Part shown: in pieces, positions 1-9,783 of the stretch
Position numbering within the stretch: the stretch's first letter is position 1
Layout: every line of letters begins with the position of its first letter
Assembly: GCA_001695595.3 (NCBI GenBank)
Contig: MBPM02000003.1
Coordinates: 682,001 to 746,000 of the forward strand
Reading direction: 5' to 3'
Source: Plasmopara viticola
Lineage: Eukaryota; Oomycota; Peronosporomycetes; Peronosporales; Peronosporaceae
DNA length: 64,000 bases
Made by a program: the position numbers and the translations under genes
The notes under the pieces: generated by a model
The model's input: the letters and a program-made list of their open reading frames with translations, nothing else
Database searches by the model: none
What the model was told of the DNA's origin: nothing

Positions 1-1901
1 GCCAAGAGATGCTTCCAAGATAATGAGGTGCGTCATGTCACTGTGAGTGGATCCGTACAACGAAGCTTCGTGGACAATTACGTCAAGGCGTTTGCTGATT
101 CGTGCTATGACATGCGCGATGTCGCGATCGTTCGTTTCGGTACGAATTCCGGTAGTATTGTCCTGTTTCATACATAAATCAAGTCAGCTTCTATGCTCAG
201 CATAAAGATACTAGATAACTTTGACCTTGTCACGAATGAGTAGAAACCGATAGAGACTCAGACAACTGGCAATCAAATCCGCGTGTAGCACGAGATCACG
301 TTCAGCAGCTTGAGCCAGTGCCTCGTACAACAACGAGCAAATGGCTGTCGTTTGAAACGCTACGTATACCAAAAACTATCAATGAATTGTAACCAATGGA
401 TGGGTTAAAGTGACGACGCAACTCACGGGACTGGAGATTTGCATTTGACGAAGACCACGCGTGCACTGTATCGTTGCGCACGAAATCCACCAAGATAGCA
501 GCAACGTTTCCGTACGGACACTCGACAATTAAGTTGCGCAGGATCCAAAACCTAAATCCACGTTAAAAAAAGAGTCGATGTAAGTCGTGCAAGGCACAAG
601 TTATAATCGTACTCGCTCGTCAAGCGTACCGGCTCGTGTCTACTAGTTTCGAAACAAGCTTTTGCAATATCAAAAGTGCTTCAGATCGATGAGTGGCGTC
701 GGGAAACGAAACCATTGCGTTTGTTATGACCTGAATCAAGGGAGTGATCCAATTTCGCTTATGAAATGCTAGAAAGAAACGCATTAGCAAGCGTCGAGCT
801 CCTTGCACGTCCCTCTGCTAACGTACATGCTACTTGCCCTCGAAACGATTGAGCTGCTGTTGTCGGCAAATCACAATTTTGACATGCCAATTTTCCTTCA
901 GGACAGAAATCAACGGCAACACGCAGCATTTCAAGTCCACGGAGTCGTTCCTATCACTAGCAAAGTCATGAATATGCCACATTTGTATATAAATTTCACA
1001 TTGTCTCTACCTCTTGATCTTCCGATACGATCCGACAGTGAGCAAATGAAGCCAGGAGAAACAACCACGAGAACGGCGACACAATCGCCGCTAACGCATG
1101 CTCAAGCTTCTCCTCGATAATCATTGCGTAAATCAAATTCGCAATTCCAGAACAAGACCACGCGGCAAACGTGTGGTCTTGTCCCGACGTCGCTAAGAAG
1201 TAGCGATAGTGTGTGAAGCCCCACACCTTGGCCACTTGTTCCGTGATCCACCACATATCGTCGCTCTTGGACTCTAGGACTTCCTCCTCCTCCATCTCCA
1301 GCTCTTCCGCCTCACTTTCATCTGCTGGGAGTAACACACGTTGACACTCGACGAGCTCTTCTCGAAATCGAAGCGTAGAGATGAGGACGTGCATGTCCAC
1401 GCCACACTTGAGTACATTTAGCACCAACCGTGAGTTCAACTCCTTTCCTCGAGAAGACTTTGTGAATAGGTACAAGAGTGCAGCAACGACAATTCCTCGT
1501 TGACCAGCAGCCTCTTGCTCATCGTCTAACGTATCGACGATGCAAATGGTCGAGTCAATCAATGGCTCGAGAAATTCAAGACAGAGATCGATTCCTTGAC
1601 AGTTGGAGAGTTTAAGATTCCTTGCACAACTTGATTGGTCGTCAAAATCGTACACGAGTCGATTAAAGACGGTTCGCAACACACTCGCGCACGCATCTTC
1701 CACGAACTTCCAGCGTTTCCGTTGAATATCACTTAGAGCTTTGGAACGCAGTCAATATGAAGCAGATCAAGGCGATTGTGGCATATAAAGATACAGGAAC
1801 GCAATACCTATTTGTATAGTTTCGAAGTGGTTACGGACATCTTCTACAGATGCTGCACTTTGCAGTTCTACCAGGGCATCCAGCAGCTCTTCCTTGCCCA
1901 T
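1..1901 (-). CDS. Glomulin/ALF4-like helical-repeat protein, 3' end beyond window
   Basis: This gene is read right to left and runs off the window start. The proposed ATG is at 1899-1901, giving a natural N-terminus MGKEELLDALVELQ. Exons are 1808-1901, 1011-1738, 950 to about 830, about 818-630, 551-427, 359-226 and 162 to the edge. The 69-bp intron 1739-1807 joins ETIQI to ALSDIQRKRW in frame. The protein is all-helical. Near its C-terminal end it has FWILRNLIVECPYGNVAAIL followed by DLVLHADLIASCLSLYRFLL, which resembles the C-terminal half of Glomulin/ALF4 proteins, regulators of cullin-RING ubiquitin ligases. An acidic stretch (EELEMEEEEVLE) lies mid-protein. The reading frame jumps by +1 between about 815 and 835, where no intron of normal size fits; see findings. 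Family assignment is by eye. An alternative is another ARM-like protein. Confidence 0.55.
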
Positions 1902-1979
1902 GACTCGAGTATCAAGGTTGCATATTTGACCAATAAGAAACCAGGACACTCGCAATGTTGTAGCCATCCTCTGATTGGT

Positions 1980-3129
1980 CTAAATGAGCACACTTTTTGT
2001 TGCGAATTCGTCATGCAACTGTACTCTTTTGTTGCGCAACATAAGACGACGAGCCGTCTCAAACTCATGCTCGAGCTCGAGCCGAATCGCTTGTCGCATG
2101 GCTTCTTCGAGCTCGTGGAGACGCACGTGCCTCGCGTCTTCCTCTTTTTGTCGTCGATGCTCCTCTAACATGACATGACGACGGAAACGTTCAGTCTCAC
2201 TCTTTAGCTTGGTCTTGGCTTCCCCTATGCGGCGCTGAAGGTCTACAATGTCCGACTGGAGCAACTTCTCCTCCTTCACGAGTCGCTTTTGCGCCGTCGT
2301 GCCATCTTGCAGCAACTTAACTTGATGTACCCAAAAGTGATGAACCCGCTCTTCGACGGGACGGAGGCGTGGCCATGGGGTTACGCTTATCCGTAAATAC
2401 TCTGCAAAATCCGTTCGACCCAATAATCGACGTTGGATAATGCTCGTTCCTAAAGTGCGCTGAATCACTCGTGCCGAGCGTGCCAGTCGCCTGAACTTCT
2501 TCAAGCGATCAAAAGCTTGTACACAGCATCGGATGTTGGCCTTGGCAACGGATACGCGCCACGCTCGCTGGATTTTTTGCACCGAGTGTTCACGTTTGCG
2601 ACAGATTTGCCAATGCGACCAAGCTTGACGTTTGATGGCATGTTCATGTCGTCGAGCTCGACGTGTGCGGATTATCGGGAGGATAAACGATGCCAAGACA
2701 GCCAAGCCAAGCCGCTGCTTCTTGTCCATTAAATACGCGCGATAGTGTCGTTGCAGTCGACACGAAGCTTGGCGTCGTAAAGATTTTCTTGACAAACTTC
2801 GATACGAGAGAAAATCCACCAACAAGCGTTCAGCTCGAGCCTTGCGGATAATTGCTTCTCGCTTCAAGTGACAGTAGCGCCGCCAAACGTACTGGAGATA
2901 AGCGGCGGCCACATGCTCCAACTTTCGCATCATACGGGACGTCTCCCGCTCTTGCTTTCGAATCCGTATCCGTTCGGCTTGAGCAAGTTCCAGCTCAAGT
3001 TGTTCGACTCGCACGGCCTGTGGATAATAGATAAAGTCAACATCCCGGATTAAAAAACGAGAAAAATCTGCCAACCTGCTGAAGTGCGCGGTCTCGTGCT
3101 TTCGCTTGCCTTCTCCTCGCACATTCCAT
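1980..3129 (-). CDS. IQ-motif, coiled-coil protein
   Basis: There are two exons, 3076-3129 and 1980-3017, separated by a 58-bp GT-AG intron. Together they encode about 363 residues starting MECARRRQAKARDR. The ATG at 3127-3129 was chosen because it splices in frame (RALQQ to AVRVEQLELE). The protein is extremely basic. It has four IQ-like calmodulin-binding segments: LQYVWRRYCHLKR near residue 59, LQRHYRAYLMDKK near 106, IQRAWRVSVAKA near 167 and IQRTLGTSIIQRR near 203. A C-terminal coiled coil rich in E, K, R and L spans roughly 255-360. Such proteins often bind calmodulin or centrin on axonemes or the cytoskeleton, but the exact role is not shown here. The stop at 1980 lies 78 bp before the next gene's start. 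A splice that would fuse the two genes is possible (GT at 2022) but less natural. The gene is transcribed divergently from the one at 3460. Confidence 0.7.
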
Positions 3130-3459
3130 CACACGACTTTGTCGATCGAGCGAATTATCCGAAAAAAAGCGATTCTAGATGAAAGCCAAAAATTAGCCAC
3201 AGCGTTTTGGCGTTAAAAGTCCACTCCACTCCTTACAACTATGGTCGCTGCAAATTTATACTGTCGACCATGTTGCTGTGACGTTGCTTGGCAACCGAGC
3301 AATTGTGTCGCGGTAGCTTGATAGTCCCGAGCGCTCATGTTACGAGCAAGAGCTTAGATGACGGAGATAGCAGATGAAAATAGATTTTTCTAAAAGTTCA
3401 CGCCGTTTCAACACCGTGTTGGTGAGTAGAATCTAAGACGATGGATTAATCTGCTCCAA
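3130..3459. promoter_or_regulatory. Bidirectional promoter with X-box-like palindrome
   Basis: The 330-bp gap separates the divergent IQ-protein gene and the large unknown gene. At 3283-3295, almost exactly midway (about 155-165 bp from each ATG), lies GTTGCTTGGCAAC, an inverted repeat GTTGC/GCAAC with a 3-bp spacer. It resembles the RFX X-box that controls ciliary genes in animals. Whether this organism has an RFX-type factor cannot be seen here. Confidence 0.4.
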
Positions 3460-6164
3460 ATGGTGATTCACGATGAAGCCTCGTTCCCCCATTCCAGCAG
3501 CCAAAAATCTCGTTTCGCTCGAAAAATCCAACCGATTCTTTTTGCCCATCCCAAACTTCGTCCAGCACTCTCTCCAGCGGACACGACGTCGAACGACTCC
3601 ATCTCGTACGTCCTTGTTTAAACCTCTTGAATTTATCTGCAAGGTCGTAAAGTTTTGTGGATTTGCTCTGTAGCAGCCGCGAAAATCTGCGCCATCTAGA
3701 AAAGTGTCCTGTGGATTCTAGTGTTGCTCGATACCGTCGCACAGCTGCGATCGTGTCGTTCAATGATCCGGCCACGGCTTTCACGTATGCGGCAAATTTG
3801 ATACCTGGGATTCATTTCTACACCTTTTTAGCCGCAAAAGACGCGCCATTATCCGAACCGGATTATTGCAAGCATCGTCGTGGATCTCGTCTGCAACTTA
3901 ATGTACCCGATACGATCATCTACGGCGACACGGGTCATGGGATTTGGATTTTTACCGATAAAACTGGCCATGTCCAGCGATCGAGCAACTTTAGCGACAA
4001 GCACGTGTTCGATCGAATGGCCCAAGGCCCCGCAACATTTGACGCACAACACTTGGTTGTGTACAAAGAGGCCGTCGTGCAAAGGCTTCCTGGCACGCTT
4101 CCAAGTGGTGAAAAATCTGCGGCTTTTCATTCTCAAGGGAATCAAGTGCGTTTGCTGACTCTTGACGAAGCAAAAATGTTGCTAAATGGTGGGACGGCCG
4201 TGCAAAAGTCGTTTGCGTTGCAACAATTTATCCAGTGCAAAGGATCGCAGATTTTTCTCCATCGAGCAGTGTACGAAGCTGGCAAACCGAGTTATGCGTG
4301 GATAATCCGCAATACAGAGCCAGGGACGGGCGCGTCTCTCCTCAGTCGCTTTTGCACGAGGATCGAAACGGATAAAGCGTGCACGTTTGTCCGATTGACT
4401 GAACGAGGCTGTGCTGCCGTGTCCGAACTCAATGTGCGCGTACGTGATAATATCTGGCTTTTGCACCGATAGATAGAATCTAATGGGACGAGTGCCAATT
4501 ATCTACAGATAGTGCGGTATCTTGAGCAGCAGTTCCACCTTCTTTTTCAGACGTTTGTGGCGGATTTTATCAAAGATAGTGCTGGCACGTGGTGGTTTAT
4601 CCAAGTCAAAGCGTTTCGGATTCAAAGCCGATGCCGTTCCGATCGGATTGTTGCCTTGCCACGTAGATTACAACGCGCGTATCTCAAGTATCGAATGCCT
4701 GATGATGAGGATGATAGTTTCGATCGAGACGATCCACGTGGCAACAGGCGAGAGATTGTCCCTCTGTCGAAGCGAAGTGTGCACAAACTTTATCCGTGTA
4801 AAAGCTGTCACGGCAATTATCCGAGTACTGATTTATCCTTTAAAATGACGTTTAAAATGATCCACGACATGCATGCACGGATCCGCTTGCGCCTTTTACC
4901 TGGTAAAAGACTCGCGTTCCTATCGCATCCATTCGCCGAGCTTCCAGAGTCTGTCGTGTCGTATGAAGCGCTAAATGTTTGCACGTCTTGTTACACAATC
5001 TACGAACGGGACCAGCACTTGCAGCGGATTGAATCCAGATTTTCGGCACTTGTGCGACTCTCGGGTCACAAGGCAATCAAAAGCGAGAGCGATCGAGTAA
5101 AAGATCGAAATCGAGAGATTCTTTCACTTGTACCACGTCACTTGACACTGTGTCGATTAGTGTTTGTGATTAGTGCGATCTATGACATTTGCCTTGAGCT
5201 CTTTCATGCTGAAAAGGACGAGGTGGCAACAGATCAAGTTGAATGGACACGAGGGCCACAGTCACGATTGTATCTACGGATTCAAGCCTTTGACTATAGC
5301 GAGTGGATTCCCCTGAATCCAGCGAATGTGATGAAAGCGTGTGAAAAAACATCAAGTGAAGCTCGTCGAGAAAAATCAGATTTTTCGTGGAGGGCCGACG
5401 ACGTAAATGGTTTGGACAATCCAAGCGAAAGTTCGTATTGGCTGCCAATGAACCTTGTACGTGTCGTGCCCTTCTTTGCTCCTTTGGACTCAAAGTGGAA
5501 GGATTCAAGGGGCACTTTGCTCAGCTTGACGGAAGAGAACAGCGTCCACGTGCAACTTATCCGCGCTTCCGAGCCTCCGGTACCGGATTTTACAGAGTTT
5601 GCCGTAAACCGACGACTTCGGACTCCGTTGATTCCGATCGAGGTTCCTCTTGACGTCGGTGCACTGACACACGCGATCGTGCTTGGATCGACGAACATTC
5701 GCTTGCCGCCATTGCCACCTTGCGTCTCCACGTGTGACTACGATGCGTGTGTGGCCATTGAAAGGGATAGATTGCAGATTAAAGGAAAGATTGGCTTTGA
5801 ACGGCTCCGTTGCGTCGATTTCGACGATGTAAAGTCACGAGCTCAAGTCCGAGCGTATCATGGGATTTTTCTACCGGATGGAACGTATACGAGTTGTGAT
5901 GCGTTTTCCTCGGAATGGATGGAGGCGTTTCGACAAGCCCAACCGATTTATCGATCGAGTGGTGCAAAAGTGGAAAAAAATCTAGAGATTAGCGCGATTG
6001 AGAAAGTGACCCAATTTCGAGAATTGGGGGCGTTTTCGATATCTGAAGCGAGGCCATTGGAGAAAGAGGACGCCATGGACTTGGAATTAGAGTCAATGAT
6101 TGAAGATGACGCTATGGACGAGGAATTAGAGGCAATGATTGAACCTGCGCACGGGATTTTGTAA
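3460..6164 (+). CDS. Large conserved protein of unknown function with paired CxxC motifs
   Basis: There are three exons: 3460-3605, 3674-4439 and 4509-6164. Introns of 68 and 69 bp both have GTACGT donors. Reading frames join cleanly (TTSNDSIS to SRENLRHLEK; SELNVR to IVRYLEQQ), giving about 855 residues. The ATG at 3460 is the start that stays open to the donor. I do not recognise the family with certainty. The middle has a compact globular region (VADFIKDSAGTWWFIQVKAF). CKSC near residue 401 and CTSC near residue 462 could together bind one zinc ion. The C-terminus has two tandem 13-residue acidic units, EDAMDLELESMI and EDDAMDEELEAMI. It shares a promoter with the IQ-protein gene, which makes a cytoskeletal or flagellar role possible but unproven. 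No signal peptide or membrane span is visible. Confidence 0.75.
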
Positions 6165-6434
6165 GACACGAATCCTAAGCCAAAGTGTTGAAACTGTCAA
6201 AGTTGATTAAATCCAAGCATGATAACATCTATTGATCCTTTAACGGTTTCGACTCGTATAATTCCCTAGTGAGATCAAGTTCAAGAAGAGGACAGATTTA
6301 AAGAGGTTCAAAACAAAGTTGCGTCGCTTTCCAGCAACCTAAGTTGACGAGGAATATTGCAATAAAAAAGAAGCACACGTATTGGCTAAAAGGAACTAGT
6401 AATTTCAACCAATGCGTAGCGTCCATTCCACCCC

Positions 6435-8909
6435 ATGAGTTCGTTGTTCCAGGGGCTCACGTTCATTCATCGCTCGGACGACGATGAGAAGCGAGTGAAG
6501 AAGAAGGAGAAGAAGGAGAAGAAGAAGAAACGAGTGAAGAAACACAAGAAGAAGCGACGCACAAGGTCGAGTGATCGTGACGACGACGAGGCCACGAACG
6601 AGGAAACGAGAGCCTTGCGAGCTCAAGTACGCGACGAAGAGTCTTGTCGACGGTCTACTCGGGCGTCTGTACCACGGAATGGGGTACAAGGTGTTCCTGC
6701 GTCAAGAACGAGTCAAAAGGAGATAATTGCTGGTCGACTAGACGTGGCAGGGCGGGTCGATGGACTCTATGAGCCCATGAAGCTCGATCCTGTGTCGAGT
6801 ACGATTGGAGATGAGAAAGAAGGCGAAGGAAGGAGGCGAGAGAGTGAACGGATCGTGTGTGGGGATGGAGGAGCCAGTTGGCGTGCGAAAATGTTGACAC
6901 GAGCGGAAGAGAAGGCACGAGGCTCGGGTGTGGCCGTGGAGGCGATTGTACAAGCGCGATTTGGAGCGATTGAGACCTTAAAGGAGCAAGCGAAAGGATG
7001 TGCGGACGGGGATGCCCATTTAAAGTATCAACGACAGGGTACGGGACGCAAGGACGGGACTGCACGACCGACAAGGGATACGGCGGTATTGGTCAGGTAT
7101 TCGAGACGAATCGAGCGGTCGGTACTGGACGTGGAGAAACGAGAAGATGGAGGTCGAGGGGAGAAGGAAGGGAATTTAGTGTCGCGACAGAAGCAAAAGG
7201 AAGAGGAGGACGAGTCGATTGACTATGACAAAGTGCTTGATTCTATAGACCATGAGGCTAAGGCGAGCGCGTCTGTACGAGAAGATAGGAAGGATGACGA
7301 CAGCGATGATACTCGTAAGCGAGTGTATCACGATCGTCGTCACAGCCGCAGTCGAGAGGGATCCGTTGATGCGAAGCGTGGACGGAGATGGGATGGTCGC
7401 TCTCGCTCTTGGCATCGTCAAGTAGAAGATCGTTGCCATTCGGCAGAGACAGTTGATTCGCTAGTCACTCAGGACGAGAGTTCTATTCGGCGTACTCGCA
7501 ATGAAGCAAAGATTGCCGTCGAGAAGCTTGAGGCGGTAAAACGAAACACATTTCTGTACGGCCACGCCAAGGCTGTCGTCGCCAAGGTCCCGACGCCATC
7601 GAGAGCTTTCCCTGTGGAACAGGCCCAAGAGAATGATTCGCCTAGAGCAATATTAGCACGCTCGCTGCCAGGCACTAGCACATCGGTTGTCGTGAATGAA
7701 AAGGCTACGTTGAACAAGCTGGCAGCGAAAGCATTACGGGCGCAAATGATGGGCAAGACTGCGTTGTTCCACACGTTGACCGAGCAACTGAACGAGCTCG
7801 AAGCAAAGCTCGAACGTGAAAAGAGAGCCGTGTCTCACGACGATGCCTCTCCTGGTGCTTTGCCACCTCTAGAGAAAGAAGATTTGCGCTATGGATCACG
7901 CAAGGGGAAGAAGAAGCGTTTGAGTGGACTCGAGGGCAATGGAGCGAACGTCGAAGCCTCGGTCGAAGAGCTCGTGCGCGAAGAACGGATGGCAGGCACA
8001 CGCGGCAACATGGATGAAATCTATGCTCGGAACATCTTTCGTCTTGGTGCGCGCTTTAAAGGAAGCGAAGCCAAGTTGTCGAGCGGAGTGGACGAAGAGG
8101 AGCAAGTGGACACGCACTTGGTGCAAGAAGCTGGGGCAGCCTTGACTCGACGCGCAAGACACCAGCGGGACCACGTGCTGGCTACCAATGCAACAAAGCG
8201 CTGGGATGACCGGACGCAAAAGTGCTCGCTTTGTATGCAAAGTCGTGGGTTTCAGCACCACTTGATGCTCTCGTTGGGCGCCTTTACGTACCTCGCACTG
8301 CCACCTCATCGTCCATTCCATGCTGGACACTGCGTGATCGTCCCCATTGCCCACGTGTGCTCGATGGTCCAAGCCGACGAGCACGTGAGGAACGAGCTGA
8401 AGCAATTTCAAGCTGCGTTGACGCACATGTGCGAACAAGAGTATGGCAAGAGTCTCGTCTTTTTCGAACAAACCAGTGCACCGGATCGACAGCGCCATAC
8501 GTGGATCGAATGCATTCCAGTCGACGAAGCAGTAGCGTTGGAGACGCCACTGTATTTCAAGCAAGAATTGCTGCAGAGTGCCCAAGAGTGGCACACGCAT
8601 CGCGCAATCATTGATACAAGCAAAGGCGGCCTTCAACAGCACGTGCCGCCGACGTTTCCATACTTTCACGTTGAATGGCGGACGCGAGGAGCACGCGGCG
8701 GCTACGCGCATGTGATTGAAGACGCACGGACGTTTCCACGGGCATTTGGGCGCCAGGTCGTGGCCGGTATGGTGGACGTGACGCTCTCTGACTATCAACG
8801 ACGATCAACGCGCTCAAGCCACGACGACAAGCGGGACGCAGAGCTGTTTTTAACCAAGTGGCAATTGTTTGATTGGACCCCAGCACGTGCGGAGCAAGAC
8901 GTGCCCTAA
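6435..8909 (+). CDS. CWF19L2: CWF19-like protein 2 (CwfJ family splicing/debranching cofactor)
   Basis: This is a single exon of 824 residues. The start is MSSLFQGL, just after a CCATTCCACC stretch that may be an oomycete initiator. The N-terminal half is very charged, with a Lys-run (KKKEKKEKKKKRVKKHKKK, residues about 20-38) and RS/RD-rich segments, as in nuclear spliceosome-associated proteins. The C-terminal third carries both CwfJ domains. Domain 1 starts near residue 596 with CSLCMQSRGF and includes HAGHCVIVPIAH and QTSAPDRQRHTWIECIP, a HIT-like fold with conserved histidines. Domain 2 follows from about residue 735 (PYFHVEW, ending GRQVVAGMVDV). The lack of an N-terminal metallophosphatase domain points to the L2 rather than the L1 subtype. 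Family members act with the lariat debranching enzyme on excised introns. Its 3' end converges on the next gene with only 19 bp between stops. Confidence 0.92.
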   Translation: MSSLFQGLTFIHRSDDDEKRVKKKEKKEKKKKRVKKHKKKRRTRSSDRDDDEATNEETRALRAQVRDEESCRRSTRASVPRNGVQGVPASRTSQKEIIAGRLDVAGRVDGLYEPMKLDPVSSTIGDEKEGEGRRRESERIVCGDGGASWRAKMLTRAEEKARGSGVAVEAIVQARFGAIETLKEQAKGCADGDAHLKYQRQGTGRKDGTARPTRDTAVLVRYSRRIERSVLDVEKREDGGRGEKEGNLVSRQKQKEEEDESIDYDKVLDSIDHEAKASASVREDRKDDDSDDTRKRVYHDRRHSRSREGSVDAKRGRRWDGRSRSWHRQVEDRCHSAETVDSLVTQDESSIRRTRNEAKIAVEKLEAVKRNTFLYGHAKAVVAKVPTPSRAFPVEQAQENDSPRAILARSLPGTSTSVVVNEKATLNKLAAKALRAQMMGKTALFHTLTEQLNELEAKLEREKRAVSHDDASPGALPPLEKEDLRYGSRKGKKKRLSGLEGNGANVEASVEELVREERMAGTRGNMDEIYARNIFRLGARFKGSEAKLSSGVDEEEQVDTHLVQEAGAALTRRARHQRDHVLATNATKRWDDRTQKCSLCMQSRGFQHHLMLSLGAFTYLALPPHRPFHAGHCVIVPIAHVCSMVQADEHVRNELKQFQAALTHMCEQEYGKSLVFFEQTSAPDRQRHTWIECIPVDEAVALETPLYFKQELLQSAQEWHTHRAIIDTSKGGLQQHVPPTFPYFHVEWRTRGARGGYAHVIEDARTFPRAFGRQVVAGMVDVTLSDYQRRSTRSSHDDKRDAELFLTKWQLFDWTPARAEQDVP

Positions 8910-8928
8910 GTCTTTTCCTCTCTGGTCG

Positions 8929-9783
8929 TTAAATGTCGGCCGTCGGCACGGTCGTGTAGTGGTTGATGGAAGACGTGGACGTTGAACGAGTGGTCAAGGG
9001 CAGAGTGTCTGGAATGTACTCGTACGCTAGAGAAATGGACGCAAACACGGCGCCGTGAGCGCCTTTGAAGCATGGAAAAAGACCACGTGGCTCTCTACCT
9101 GCATACGTATCAATGGCGTCTTCTCTGGACTTGATCACGAGCGTCGTCACGAAACACTGCACGCAAAAGATGAGGGCATGGAGTCCCGAGGCCAGGTAGC
9201 TCGTCCTTGGTTGCCTCGCGTGACTCTGCGCTTCCAAAGCCTGTGTCCATGCATGCTCTTGTTTAGTCAATGACTGTGAATCTCTTTTCTTCTCTACTAT
9301 GTTCGTTTAAGTACCCAGTATAAAGCACTTTGAAACGCCAGCACGACGATCACGAGCGACGCGCCTCCTAGAAAGCCGAGCTAGAGAGGCACAAGGCACG
9401 AGAGGCAAAGAGTGAGCGTGAGATTGCTTCGTGACTGACTAGCGAGCTCACGGAAAAAGCCGACGGGGTTTTGTTGAGCATGACGAGAGCGAGGAACGTA
9501 AAGAGGATGTAGACACTGGCAGTCACGGCTGCGTTAAAGCCCACGAATGGCGTCTCTAAGAGAAACATGGTGGTTAGAAGCAGGGTGCACGAGCAGATCT
9601 AGAGCGACGTGAAAGTTGACACGGGCACAATGGAGTAGGAGATGAAGAGTAAGACGATACTGGGCGGAGCGAGGAGGAGGAACGTACCATGTTGCCGCTG
9701 AGCGCGGCATTGAGCGCTTTACGGCGAGGCGCGAGCATTGGAGCTTCGACTGTAAAAGAAGGCTGTAATCGTGGGATATCCAT
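8929..9783 (-). CDS. Small multi-span membrane protein, five exons
   Basis: Exons are 9688-9783, 9452-9553, 9315-9380, 9099-9273 and 8929-9026, encoding about 178 residues from ATG at 9781-9783 (MDIPRLQPSF). All junctions are GT-AG and keep frame. Introns are 134, 71, 41 and 72 bp. Three hydrophobic helices are visible: AAVTASVYILFTFLALVML, FLGGASLVIVVLAFQSALYW and LHALIFCVQCFVTTLVI. A loop with KQEHAWTQALEAQSH lies between helices 2 and 3, and a Ser/Thr-rich soluble tail ends VPTADI. The size and helix pair loosely resemble small V-ATPase assembly factors of the ER (Pkr1/Vma21 type), but I cannot assign a family. The gene converges on the CWF19L2-like gene. Confidence 0.65.

Noticed and set aside
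1767..2068. A single gene joining the IQ protein to the Glomulin-like protein
   Set aside because: A 54-bp GT-AG intron could link them in frame, but the IQ frame has its own stop and the next frame has a natural ATG at 1901. Two genes are simpler.
3446..3784. 112-codon minus-strand frame over the start of the unknown gene
   Set aside because: The plus strand gives a cleanly spliced gene over the same bases; the minus frame has no motif.
7896..8798. 300-codon open frame on the minus strand
   Set aside because: It lies antisense to the CWF19L2-like gene, whose protein has clear family motifs.
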